DNA of 64,000 nucleotides from Sequoia sempervirens (lineage: Eukaryota > Streptophyta > Pinopsida > Cupressales > Cupressaceae). The DNA lies in NCBI GenBank assembly GCA_007258455.2, contig VDFB02193867.1, positions 569,040,656 to 569,104,655 on the forward strand, in the 5' to 3' direction. The translations under genes and the position numbers were made by a program. A model generated the notes under the pieces. It was not told where the DNA came from. It searched no databases and saw nothing but the letters and a program-made list of their open reading frames with translations. Shown here one piece after another: positions 47,226 to 58,844 of the stretch; the first letter of the stretch is position 1, and each line of letters opens with the position of its first letter.

Positions 47226-48386
47226 TTACCCTTTATTTTTTAGTATTTATTGTTATTTGCATTAAGATAGTGATCATGTGTTTTTTTTAATTCATATATT
47301 CATATGATTAGATTTTGGTTGTTAAGAATAAATAAGAGCATAAATGTTTCTAATGGTATTAAGCTTCATTCTCGTTAATGAAGCCTTAAAGTATGGTTAG
47401 GATTATGATTCAAAATTCTAATGCCGTTATCAAATTAGAGGATGGTTAGGATTCAATCAATGCTTATTATGGACTATTTGGGAAGAAGAGCACAATAGTA
47501 ATTAACAAAGTGAATTCTCGGGTTGAAACATACCATAGTACGGTCCTTTTTGTTTGCTTGATATTTTTTAATCAGATGAAAGTAAGGCTTCAAAAATTCA
47601 GTTACTAAATCTGTTGAATGGAAAATGCTTGGTTTGGATCACTCATGACAACGGCTATCAATATGTTTATCAAAGAGATCCATGAACCAGACTATCATTT
47701 TATCCCTTGATATAGTGCTTTCAAGTGCAGTCTGGATTTCAAGATTGTTGCAATGCCGGTTTTGAATAAAGTCTTCTTGAGCGTACTTTTTAATTAGCTG
47801 TTTTATATATCTGGCTTCGTATCATCCAAAGGTTTAAACTTTCTCGGCAAAAAGTTAAAAATAAATCTTTTGTATTCTGTGGAGTAACGGTTGTGGTCAC
47901 TGAAAAACAATGATTAACTAATCACCATTGATGTTGTTTTCCAAGTTTTCCAGTGATTTTGAAATCTTTTATTTATACCTTTCTATTTTGACTCAAATTT
48001 ACACTTACGAGAAGAAAAATAAGAGCACAAGATTGAAATTTTTTAGCTTAAGCTTGAGGTTAGGGTATTCTAGTTTTTCAAGTTTACCTTTGAATAGATA
48101 AATTTTTCACTGAAAGTTTTTGAATACTTTTACAATTGTTTTCATTCTAATACAATAAAATAATGGATATTTATCATAAACAAATAAAGTTTTTCTAAAT
48201 TCGTAGGTTGTGTTCAATAAGAGACGCATTACAGCAAGTTTATGTCAATGTTGTAATGAGTGCAATAAATTTTGTTGTGGCTAAAATATTGAGTGATGTT
48301 AGAAACTTCATTTAAGAAGATAAAATTGATTAAGACTGAAAAAAAAAATTATATTAATTTACTCTTCCACCTCGCAATAAAAAGTG
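47226..48386. other. unassigned AT-rich sequence
   Basis: No gene or repeat boundary recognised. Confidence 0.4.
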
Positions 48387-48955
48387 ATTATTATGATGTA
48401 TATAATAGTGCATGTCATTCAAAGCAGTAATAGAGTTAAAATTTGATTAAATGAATTAAATGTATTGGCCATGGTTTACAAAAAAAAATGTTTTTTACAT
48501 ATCTATTACAGATATGGACCAATACAAATAAAGGTTGGTCCAAATAAAGGTAAGTAACATTTTTACAATTATTTACATAAAAAAATTAAATATAATCTAT
48601 AGAATTGATGCTCAACATTTTTAATTATATTTATTCATTGACTTAATTAATAAAAGAAATTGAATGCATTAATAAAAAATTATTATTATGATGTATATAA
48701 TAGTGCTCATATTACTCAAACCATTAATAGATTTGCAATTTGATTCAATGAATAAAATGCATATCAACATTTAGTTTACAAAAGAAATATAGAAAAAATT
48801 TAACTTTTTCATTATCTGTTACCAACATGAACCAAAAGAAAAAAAATTAACATTTTTGCAATTATTTAAAATAAAAATTAATTAAATATAGATTATAAGA
48901 TTGATGCTCGATTTTTTAATTATATATTCTCATTCACTAAACTAGTAAACAAATT
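48387..48955. repeat. tandem duplication of a ~295-bp AT-rich unit
   Basis: ATTATTATGATGTATATAATAG starts each unit, at 48387 and 48682. Matches continue through CAATTATTTA and TTGATGCTC landmarks to about 48955. Copies are well diverged. Confidence 0.6.
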
Positions 48956-50599
48956 GATTACATCAGATGCATAATATGCATTACCGTGTAGAAACTAATA
49001 ATGAAAGCCCTTGTCTACTATTTTAAAATCCAACCATACGTTTTTTCAAAATTTCAGATTGCTTTTTTAAAATTAGAATTTTTTAATATATCATGTTCAT
49101 TTATAATCTCTATACACCTAACTTTCTTTGAAATAACGCAATCAAATTTCATCTTTACAAATATAATATTCAGTTTTTGTTGTCAGAGTTGCAGAGTTTT
49201 TTCCATTTTTGACACGGTAATTAAAATTCCATTTAAACTTTCAATGCCTTGTAATTAGAATATTGCCAACTTATTTGATTTAGCCACATGCTACGTATTT
49301 GACAACCGCAGATGATATATCAAACTAAGTTCCTGTAAATGCAAACTTGGTTATAGCAACGAAGCAGGCCTGTTTGACAAACCTAATTGATCGATTATAT
49401 CATCTTTCATATTCTTTGTGAAGATATCTTCAATGCTTTCTGCTTTCTGCTTTCTTAGTACAGAACATACAGCATGATTCATGTATGGAGCTAACTTGGA
49501 TGAAGTGTCCATGAGGGGTAAAAACATATTATAATCAAGACAGCCCATTATACTTTAACTAGTGAATAACCAAAAGAATGCCCCAGACTTGGTACCATCT
49601 GAATGAGATGCAATTCTACACGAATCAGGACCTGTGATCACGATTCAACTGCCATGACATTAAACAGTTGTAGCATTGCAATGAAATAGTTTCCTCCCCA
49701 AGCAATAAAGTGCATTTCAAATAATTTACCTTCTGTTTGATATTTGGCATGTCATCACAGATTTGAATACACTGCAAGAATAACTAATATGGCTGGAAAA
49801 GCGTTAAAAGTCGTACTTGCTATTTACAGACTTTGACTCGGCTTTATGAAAGTTTTCATCTTTCAATTTGATGTATTATGGGCCTGCCAAGATTTAAAAA
49901 AATCTGCTGCAGAAATTTGAAACCTCGCTCTCTAACAACATAAATTTGTTAGAATTACCGTGCGGAAAGCATTGTTTATAATGAAACAGACTAATATTGG
50001 GAAATTTGACCGCATCCTTTCATGCAATTAATTTTATAATTTATAACACAGATTCTAAATAATAAACTATCCATTTCATTCTTACATAATTATTTAACAA
50101 GAATTTAACCAAGAAAAACCGTTCCAACTGAGATGGCTAATTAATTATCCCAAGTCTATATGAAATACAAAATAAAGCTCAGGAAAGTACTTTCACTGGG
50201 TACAAATATCCTCACAGCTGAGAAGAGAGCATACAAGGGCTACCAAACCTTAGCAAACCAAGTGCAACTCCGCAAAATAACACCCTCATGTGCCATTATT
50301 GTAACTTGTGAGACTTCATGTTAGCAAAAAATGGCAGCATAAAATATTGTCATCAGGGAAAAATTGCCTCCCAAAACATTAGTAATAACATGCAAGAAAT
50401 TTCTACTCAATCATTGTAATCAAAGGACTAAGAAAGTAGCCCCCAGTAAAACCTCAATTCATAGAAATTGCCACCCCAAAAAAAATACTCAAAACAGCGA
50501 CAGAGTACTACAGATTAGCTCAAAAAGTTTAAAAAGTGCTTGCAATATTTTTGTACAACCAAGTACTATCATTGAAACTCTCAAATACATGTATACAAG
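48956..50599. other. intergenic sequence downstream of SmD1, with one possible exon
   Basis: Mostly no gene signal. The frame 49351-49554 on the minus strand ends KDDIIDQLGLSNRPASLL and has non-random composition, but I do not recognise it. The 3' UTR of SmD1 should lie just below 50600. Confidence 0.3.
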
Positions 50600-50942
50600 T
50601 TACCGCCCACGACCACGGCCACGGCCCCTTCCTCGTCCACGCCCACGACCAATAGGTTTTCCTGAAAACAACATAAAGGCTTACACAAAACTAAGACAAA
50701 ACATTAACCATTAAAAAATGTACTCGGTTCTAATTGAAAATTAACTATACCAGCAGTTGCCTTCTTTGGCTTGATTCTGGGTGTATCTTCCACCAGCAGC
50801 GCTTCCAGGTTCAAGCTATCAGGCAAAATATAGTACCGAATATTATTGCCCCTGACACTGAGATGGTCAAGTGTTACAGGAGCTTTCCCCTTCAGCGTTA
50901 GTTTCACTGTCTTCAAGTGTGTGTTCATGCTTATGTCAACCC
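50600..50942 (-). CDS. SMD1: small nuclear ribonucleoprotein SmD1, last two coding exons
   Basis: Exon 50942-50751 encodes [40 protein letters not shown] and a linker ending [12 protein letters not shown]. An 89-base intron (50750-50662, GT...TTTTCAG) is followed by exon 50661-50600 encoding GKPI and eight Gly-Arg repeats, then TAA. The acceptor before the first exon is AACAG at 50943. Both junctions are phase 1. This covers the second half of the Sm fold (Sm2 motif [11 protein letters not shown]) and the RG tail, which is methylated in relatives. SmD1 is a core protein of the U1, U2, U4 and U5 snRNP rings. The N-terminal half (about 30 residues, MKLVRFLMKL in relatives) is not found in the remaining 13 kb upstream. 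Coding sequence is intact where present. Confidence 0.9.
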
Positions 50943-51605
50943 CTGTTCATGACACAAATGCAGCATAAGCTACCATAGGGTGCTGTTCCCAAGACTTTAC
51001 AACGACTATCATTGGTTCAAGGAACAAAAAAAGAATATCAAAATCTTATGTCTACGCCACAGCTTGACATCATATTTTGAAATCTAAACTGGCTTTAGTG
51101 TCTTGTCATTCAAGGATGCAAAAAAATTCAAAAACTCGTATTTAAATATTTTCCATGATCTGGGATTATCAGGTTTCTAAACAAATATAAAGCTATTTCC
51201 CTCATTTAAATATTGTCGGAAACATTAACTCAAAAATTAAAGGACTGCAATGAAATAGGCTACACACAATGTAGAGATTAAAAAATACAGCTACCAAGAA
51301 GATGAAATCAACATGAATTGGCAGCAGGGAGCCCTTTCAGTAAATCTTTTACAAGCATGAGTGTTACCCCACCTCCGTGCCAATAGAAAGTGATAGGAAA
51401 CCTGGATTGAATAACTGTTTGTATGACTGGCACAAGAAAGCACCACTTAGAGATGAACATAAGGGAAAGCAGGCACTGTCCATGGCAGATTGAAGACATC
51501 ATCTCTTAACATCTAATGAAAGATGGGAAAAATGTCAGACTTTATGGTAAAATTTTCCATTGCTACACCAAATTTACCAACACAGGTATTCCACAGAAAG
51601 TTGGC
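50943..51605 (-). other. SMD1: SmD1 intron sequence
   Basis: Begins at the acceptor of the visible exon. No coding signal. Confidence 0.5.
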
Positions 51606-51956
51606 AAGCTTTATGCAAATAGAAAGTGCACATTGTAGTAATCTGCGTAGTGAATATTTTAATACCCTTAGATGTTAATAAAATCCCATGGAGCACATAG
51701 CATGTTTAGTGGGAATCATTTGTATGGGCCTCTTTTAAATTAATGTAATTCTTTTTCCCTCTTCCCCCTTCTCCCCATATAAAGCTTTATGCAAATAGAA
51801 AGTGCACATTGTGGTAATCTGTGTAGTGAATATTTTAATACCGTTAGATTTTAATAAAATCCCATGGAGCACGTAGCATGTTGAGTGGGAATCATTTGTA
51901 TGGGCCTCTTTTAAATTAATGTAATTCTCTTTCCCTCTCCCCCTTCTCCCCATATA
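51606..51956. repeat. tandem duplication of a 176-bp unit
   Basis: Unit AAGCTTTATGCAAATAGAAA ... CTCCCCATATA occurs at 51606-51781 and 51782-51956, differing at few positions. It is a recent local duplication within the presumed SmD1 intron. Confidence 0.85.
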
Positions 51957-52512
51957 GAGAGTGTGAGGCCAGTAATCTTTTAAGAGGCCCCTTTTAGTTA
52001 GCATGTTCTTTTAACCTCATCTGTTGGATCTCCTTGTAAAATCAATGGATATGGATCAGCCTTCACTTTTTGGGTGGACTATAAACATGCATCAACCCTT
52101 TTGGAAAGGGGGTGCTCTCTGAAGAAATATTAACTGAACTATACCATTCTTTTCTGCACATTTTTGGTCTCAGTTTCCTTGCAGAGGTTAAGCATACTAC
52201 ACAGACATCCAATATTCATATCTGACCTATTCACCCTCCCCTAGAGTCTCGTTACTGTGATTGATTGTAATCTCTGGACAAGACAAGTGCACATTGGAGT
52301 CTCCAGAACCTCCTTCTCACCCTTTGCAATATGAGATGTTAGATGAGTTTGTGGTTCTGCATTATTTGTAGGTTGTGTTCTTGTGCATTCTGGTTTCCTT
52401 TATGGAGTTTCCCAATATCTATATCAATGCATCACCTCTTTTATTTTTATACATAGGCTCTCCACTTTTTCCTGGAAGATGTTGATTTAGGATTAGCACT
52501 AGGGTAGATTAG
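51957..52512. other. unassigned sequence
   Basis: No coding frame or repeat recognised. Confidence 0.35.
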
Positions 52513-52517
52513 ATAGG

Positions 52518-53165
52518 TGTTGATGTATACAGCGTCGGTTGCTTCATTCCAGCCCAGACCAAAAACAATTAAATCATAGCCTTACGGCTATTTAATTAAT
52601 GGAATCGATTTTATGAAATGAGACGTCACTTGATAAAAGATGATTAATATTCATTTAATATAATGGCACGATTTCCTTAGAGGCGCGATTATTTATGGAG
52701 GCCGACTTCTTGCTTGTAAAGGACATGCCTCTTGGATGAGGCCAACATGTTTTTGGAGAGTCGTGTGTCTCCCTCCACCTTGTATATATACACCTTCATT
52801 GCAATCCATTTGACATCGATTCAATTCACTTGTTCAAACAATACACTTCATCCATTCTTGGTGCGAATTCATCTCAAGGCAGTTCAAGTTTATATACAAG
52901 TTCAGTTCGGCATTATTGGAGGCTGAGATTTCATCAGCGGATTGTCTCTTTGTGTTTCTGTGTTGCATCATATCTGGTGTTTATATTTTGGCCTCCATAT
53001 CGGCCTCTTGCAAGGAGATCATTGTTGTTGAGATTCAATATATAAGTGATATATTGTTGCTGGGTTTTTCTCCCTCAAGTGGAGGGTTTTCCCAGGGTAT
53101 CTGCTGTGTTATTGTGTGAATTTTGAATTAAATTCTGTGTCTCTAATCTGATCTTAAAACTAACA
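52518..53165 (+). mobile_element. solo LTR of a Ty1/copia element
   Basis: Runs from TGTTGATGTATAC to AAACTAACA and is flanked on both sides by the perfect 5-bp duplication ATAGG (52513-52517 and 53166-53170). It is the same family as the 5' LTR at 62775-63497, sharing the TATATA core promoter at 52783-52791, the GGCCTCCATATCGGCCTCT region and the GGGTTTTTCTCCCTCAAG region. No internal sequence remains. Confidence 0.9.
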
Positions 53166-53170
53166 ATAGG

Positions 53171-54970
53171 AACTGGTCTTCTCTAGAGGTCACTCAGGTG
53201 TTTAAGCTGACCCAAGCTTCCAAAGCTGTTGCACCTGTGCCACTGCAAACATTCAACACTATGACATAGGTTGAAAAACATATCATTTGAAATGAGTTTG
53301 GACTTATTGAAGCAATGTGCTGCCATTATTTCTATGCCCGCCAACTCAGACACTCATTGTTAAGCTTAGAATCAGCTAGTTTAATGGGCATTTCCAGAGG
53401 CAGAGTGCATAGAAACCATGTTATTACAGTTCTTAGTCCAGGGATTGAAGCGAATACAAATGCTTCTTAAATATTTTAGTGCAGGAAATGCACATTAAGG
53501 TCATTAAAGAAGGCATGTCACTATTTTAGTGTAATGTCTCATTTGCATTTTTAATATCCCAGATAGAATATTTTGTACTAAGTTTAATTTTAATTTCTAT
53601 ACAATAACCTATACTTTTTCCAATTGGTATTTATGATAATTAATCAAATTTGCACAATAAAATATCTCTTGTAAAGATAGCAATCAGATTTTCTAATAAA
53701 TAGTAAATGTTAGTAACTTGAAATTTTAATAATGTCTACCAGAAGATCAGACTGATCAGTCAACTTAGCACGATGATAATTTCCATGTGAAATCACTCTT
53801 GAGAAATTAAGGGTTTTTATCCTTCAAGGCCTGCCATGAGAGGTTTCCTCCTCAAGTTAAATGAACTGAAGTTCCATGCTCTAAAGGAGTAATAATCCAA
53901 TAATAAAATATCTATTTGTTGTATGGTGGTTGCTTCTTGTTTAGTGTCTGCTATATATGTTTTCCTTCAATAGTCATGATTCTTCATGTGCCCCTTGACT
54001 TCTGATAAAATTAAACTTTACATTTATAGTTTTTTAACTAAAAGAGGGGTAAAAATCTATTCAAACTAAAACAAAGAAGTACAAAGCAAGGGCATTACAG
54101 ACCCCTATTAATATATATATATATATATAATAATTTATTATTATTATCCCATTTCGAAAAGGGGACATTACATTTAGCCTATGCACCTATTCTTAGACAA
54201 ATTGTCGATGCTCACTTACATGCATGTCATAAGAATGTCAACGTTCAACCAATGCTTTGAAATTTTGAATAATACTACCATTCATTTCTAACAATAGTTG
54301 AGAAAAGCCATGCAGGTAGAGCTTAAGAAAAGTTCCCACACTTTTCCTGAGAGGATTTATATAGCCCAATTCATGACCATTTACTATCATTGAATGGACA
54401 CGTTACTGGTAATTTCACTTTAACTGTTCAGAATGGATCAGGATGGACAACTTTTACTGGTGAGTGCAGTTTCCTTATCTGTTGTGAAATATTTTACAAA
54501 TGGAAAATATCTCAGAAACATAAGAGTTGGTATAGAATACTCTACACCGTGCAAGATTTGGTTGAAAATTATAGCCACCCAAGATCGAAGAACTTCATGA
54601 AAGCACATGAGAGATCAACTAATTCTATCAAAGGATGCAAAAGATAGATTATGATTGTAATATTGTTGATTACACATGAGACCCCTTGGTTATATAGCCA
54701 AGGTGAGACATAGGATTAGACAATATAATGACAAGTGTCTTAATCCTATGTCATGAGACAACTAATATTAAATGACTTAAGACACAATCATTAAATGTCA
54801 AAAAATAAAATAAGATCTGATGACAACTAACAACCTTCTAAAAAGGTTCTTTTAGACCTAAGTAAACGTAACATGTAAATAGGACCCACTAATGAACTAG
54901 TTAGTAAAACACCTATTTACACCAACAAGAAATACCCCTAGCACTCCAAGATTATTTCATATTGTGAATT
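53171..54970. other. unassigned sequence with a (TA)n tract
   Basis: An AT dinucleotide run lies at 54111-54131. The frame at 54390-54647 plus has no recognisable family. No repeat boundaries seen. Confidence 0.35.
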
Positions 54971-57451
54971 CTACTTAACCCCCTCATTTTCATTTGAGAA
55001 AGATTTTACAGGTGAAGACTTCTCAGAAACACTCTCCGTGCAATTTTTTCTTGGATAAATTACAATCCCAAACATATCCAGCAACCATGCTAATGATTCC
55101 AAATTTGCAAGACCCAAAATTATTTTCTGTCGATCAGGGAGAAGCCTACCCAAAAACCAAAAAATAGCCAGAAATGGACGAAAAGTAAAGTTCAGAAAGT
55201 AATATGAATAGATGTTCTTGTGTAGTTCCACCTTTAATGTATGTCAGCCTATGATAATAGATACAGGATACCTGCCCTTTTTCTCGAAAGGAGTCAGTGT
55301 CATTAGAAATTTCACTAAAACATGAAGTTTATACGTCAACAAGATAACTCCTAAAAAATAAATTGAATAAATCAACGTCCAAATTTATATTAGCCCTCAA
55401 ACAATCATAAATAATCAGTTATCTCACTTATGCAATCTTTAGATAACTAATGACCAGAATGCCAAATCATTGATAACAGTGGCACATTATGTTCCTTTAA
55501 CCTCAAGTAGAGTGTAAAGAAGGATAAGATGGTGTACAAAAAAATATAAGCAAACTACCTCTGCAAAAGTGTGTAGCACCTAGACACTAATAATTGTTTC
55601 TCGTAAGCATTTTTGTCTTCCATCTCCAATGAAGTAAATAATCTGATCACCTTGCCTCTCCTCCAGCTCATTCTCCAATGCATTAAGTTCATACAAGATT
55701 TTGCAAATTACCTCCACAAATGTGTGTAGATCCTAGAAATTAGTAGTGATCCCTCATAAACATTTGCCTCTTCCATCTTTAATTGATTATTCATATATGT
55801 CGGGAGCCACATTCTGTGCATGTATTGGACAATGAGTTGAAGGAAACACATCTTTGATTGTAGTTGCACCTTTCTAAACTAGGGTCACACACATATTGTG
55901 TGTAACATTATATGCTCTACCTCCTCAATGGCATCATATATTTGGTCCTTTTAAAAAGGTGGAATTTCCTAACAAACAAATTAGGATTGAAACATCATAG
56001 TGCATTATTTGCATCCTACAAATACACAAAACCACACCCTTTTGATTTGAGGATATATAATGATGTTAAAACATTACCCCTTTAAAATTGTTTGTTTAGC
56101 CTCTTATCATAATGGATATTAAAACATCTACACGTGCAAATGTTTTACACAATTTTTTTTATTTTTATCGGAGGCACCAAAACTAATGATTTAAATAAAA
56201 CAAATGGATGATGTGCACAGCATCATCGTTTATAATGATAGATATTTTATCACATCAAACTATTGTTATGATGATTTCTCTGATATGAATTTGATAGTCT
56301 TTCTAGTTTCCAACAGTTTTGCTCTAAGATGCTGAATCAGGTACAGTACATCGGTACGGCAAAATTTGGGAGGTCTAGGTACATTTTGGGTAGGATTGTA
56401 AAAAAAACATATAAAATCATAAATTATTATATTTATATTATTAATATATAATATGTATAATATTTATTATATACAGTATTAATAATTAACTATTAAACTA
56501 TTGGCAGCATATATAATATTTATTATATATACAGTATTAATAATCTAAGTTACTAAATTAGAATAGGTATGGGTACGTTCTTGAGACGTCCATACAAAAA
56601 ATATATACAATCATTAATATATACATATTTGTAGCCCTAAAATTTAATATAAAGCTATACTATATTATAATTATTTTTAAACATGTTAAACATTAATAAT
56701 AAATATTTAAAAAATCGAAGCAAGATAGGAATACTATATAAAATATAGATAAAACTCTTTTCAAAATCTTCTAATATAGATACTTTTGAATACAACATTC
56801 ATAAATAAATAACCAATTTAATAGCAATTAATACAATTTAATATAAATAATAATCTTCATTAATAATTGTTAAAAATTATATTAAATTTAATAAAATTCT
56901 AATGAATTAAAAATGGTATTAACTAAAATTCTATTAAAACCGTCTAAATATTTCTTTTGTTGCCTCTCCTCGAGTTGTCATCCCAAACCCTCCATTTCAC
57001 GTGCCCACGTGAATGAATTTTGGGGAACCATTAGTTCCTCTTGGGCTTTGTGTCCTCTGAAGGAGGAGGTCCAATACATCAACCCGTGAGCACCCTGAGT
57101 CTTATACAAAACTCAGATAGAAGCAAACCTGAGGTGGGTGGGAGATCCTTCCTCCTATCCTATATTTGTTGGGCTTTATAGTTACTCCGGCAAAAAATTT
57201 CAATAACACACAATGTTAGCAAAGAAAAAAACACCCTTTGAAAATCGCGTTTATAGTTGAAACGCTCAAGATCTGATTTTGAATTGCCTTTTCATTGCTA
57301 GAGTCAGTCAGATTCAACATGTAAAACCAAAAAACGTTTTCAGCAAGAAAATTCATACCCTGGTCAAATCCATAGGCGATTCAAACCAGGATCCGATTCC
57401 GGGACGTTTCGTACCCAAAATCGGCATGTATATGCGACGATTCGATAACAT
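54971..57451 (-). CDS. possible two-exon gene of unknown function
   Basis: On the minus strand, an ATG at 57451 opens 31 codons (MLSNRRIYMPILGTKRPGIG ... MDLTR) ending at a good donor, AGG|GTATGA (57359/57358). In the same phase, a frame entered after AAAG at 55232/55231 reads VELHKNIYSYYFLNF, RPFLAIFWFLGRLLPDRQK, ANLESLAWLLDMFGIVIYPR and a Ser/Glu-rich end to a TAG at 54971. Composition and phase agree with one protein of about 117 residues. I do not recognise the family. The acceptor has a poor pyrimidine tract, and the two exons may not belong together. A hydrophobic stretch (FLNFTFRPFLAIFWFLG) might be membrane-associated. Confidence 0.25.
55556..55787 (-). repeat. diverged tandem duplication with coding-like content
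   Basis: The segment 55556-55632 recurs at 55710-55787. Between and across the copies the minus strand has an open frame with ICKILYELNALENELEERQG and DQIIYFIGDGRQKCLRETI. It may be a duplicated, decayed gene fragment. Not identified. Confidence 0.4.
55788..56997. other. unassigned, very AT-rich sequence
   Basis: Between 56400 and 56940 the sequence is almost pure A/T. A 30-base phrase ATAATATTTATTATATACAG recurs at about 56458 and 56515. No gene seen. Confidence 0.45.
56998..57011. promoter_or_regulatory. paired G-boxes
   Basis: CACGTGCCCACGTG contains two CACGTG cores two bases apart, a strong binding site type for plant bZIP and bHLH factors. It lies in a GC-richer island (56950-57190). 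No confirmed gene starts nearby, so function is uncertain. Confidence 0.35.
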
Positions 57452-57879
57452 AGGTTTTGCTTAGTTGATTTTTTAATGCATTTATGGAAAATCATGATTG
57501 TTTGTGCTCTTCAGCTTTGATTAAATCTGTTATGGGGTAGAGTTGAACTCATAGCTTATATCTAATTATCTCCTACAAATCATTAATAATCATCTATAAC
57601 TCAATTCAGACTAGATCACTTGCTAAAACAATTCCTCTCAAGGCATTCTTCTTCTAGTCAATTTCATTCTATCAAGTTTTAATGTATAGATTGAATAAGG
57701 GCCCAATGTATTTAAATAACACCAATCAAAAATCTTACAATTTTGTTGTGCCTGGCAAAAAAAAATTATATGAACTTTCAAAAGAGATTAAATGTTCTCA
57801 TATTTCTAATCTCCTCTATATTAAACCGACTTCCAACAAACCATCCGATATTGTTGGTATGAGCAAAGGAAGGAGATGA
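57452..57879. other. unassigned sequence
   Basis: Frame 57682-57879 plus has no recognisable family. It may include the outer part of the copia 3' LTR. Confidence 0.3.
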
Positions 57880-58070
57880 GAGAAGAGGCTTGCTTATCAC
57901 AAGAGAGATGATAGCCTTACGTTATTGAGGAATGTCTAATAATAGACAGCAATTACAAAGGCCATAAAGATAGCAGTTAAAAGAGCAAAAACAAAAGGAC
58001 AATTGAATAGCAATTACACTATTATTTGTCATTATTCTTAATTCTAATATAGTACTAATATATCCTAATA

Positions 58071-58079
58071 TCCCCTCTT
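58071..58079 (-). other. polypurine tract of the copia element
   Basis: AAGAGGGGA directly after the RNase H stop and before TATTAGG, which may be an LTR start TGTTAGG with one transition. Confidence 0.45.
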
Positions 58080-58084
58080 AATGA

Positions 58085-58430
58085 CTAAACCGGAAACAAC
58101 ACCAAGCTTGTCCCAAATTTTGAGGAATTGATTAGGACCAAATGGCTTAGTCATTAGATCACCAAGCTACTCCTAAGAAGTGCAAAATTGAAAAGCAGTA
58201 TCTCCATACTCTATTGGCTGCCAAATATAGTGATGATGAATCTCAATGAGTTTGGTGCCAACATGATACATTGGATCCTTCACCAACTTTAATACCCCCT
58301 AACTATCACAAAAAAGTGGGGTTGAAGAATGCAGATGAAACTGAAAAATTTGCCAATATTCTACAAATCCAAACTACATCACATCCAACAGTCACAGCTG
58401 CTTTGTACTCAGCTTCAATGGAAAATAAAG
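58085..58430 (-). pseudogene. copia RNase H, C-terminal part
   Basis: On the minus strand: SIEAEYKAAVTVGCDVVWIC, then frameshifted GVLKLVKDPMYHVGTKLIEI and HHHYIW, ending MTKPFGPNQFLKIWDKLGVV before a stop. This is the normal end of copia pol. Its beginning is separated by the MITE at 58431-58836. Confidence 0.8.
58423..58430. repeat. target duplication of the hAT-like MITE (left)
   Basis: AAATAAAG, with AGATAAAG at 58837-58844 on the other side (one mismatch in 8). Confidence 0.65.
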
Positions 58431-58836
58431 CAGTGTTCCACGGGGACGCATCCCCCCCCCCCCAAAAACCGAAACCCCGCATTTCCTAGATGAGGACATC
58501 TCGAAGACTTGGGGACTTGAGGGTGGACGTCCCCCCACCAGCCCACCACCAACACCACCAACCCACCACCAATGTCGTTGTCTCCAAGACACCGCTAGGA
58601 CTTCGACGATGCTAGGGTGTCCACAAGACGTCTAGGGGACTCCTAATTGTCTCCAAGACGTATAATTCTTATACTTATCCATCTTTTTATAACTATTTTT
58701 TCAAGTACTATATGTATTTCAGCACCCTGCCGCCCCCCTACTGCCATCCTCTCGCTGCCCCCAAACTTAGACTCCCCATCCCCGCGTCCCCGAAACATGT
58801 CCCTTGTCGTCATCCTCGAAACCCCGTGGAACACTA
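58431..58836. mobile_element. 406-bp hAT-like MITE inserted in copia RNase H
   Basis: Ends CAGTGTTCCACGGGG and CCCCGTGGAACACTA are inverted repeats matching at 14 of 15 bases. Both match the YAGTG start typical of hAT transposons. An 8-bp duplication with one mismatch flanks it, again as in hAT. The interior is GC-rich with a C run (about 58452-58463) and repeated CACCACCAACC and GGGGACG words. It encodes no transposase. Excising it rejoins the copia RNase H frame. Confidence 0.75.
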
Positions 58837-58844
58837 AGATAAAG

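Noticed and set aside
50600..50942. SmD1 as a processed pseudogene
   Set aside because: The intron with proper GT/AG borders is present between the two exons, and the acceptor before the first visible exon is also good.
57279..57464. Plus-strand 61-codon frame as a gene
   Set aside because: No family resemblance. The minus-strand reading of the same DNA gives a better start and splice donor.
58431..58836. Mutator-type MITE with 9-bp duplication
   Set aside because: A 9-bp alignment (AAAATAAAG/AAGATAAAG) is possible only if one base between repeat and terminus is left over. The YAGTG ends with an 8-bp duplication fit hAT without leftovers.
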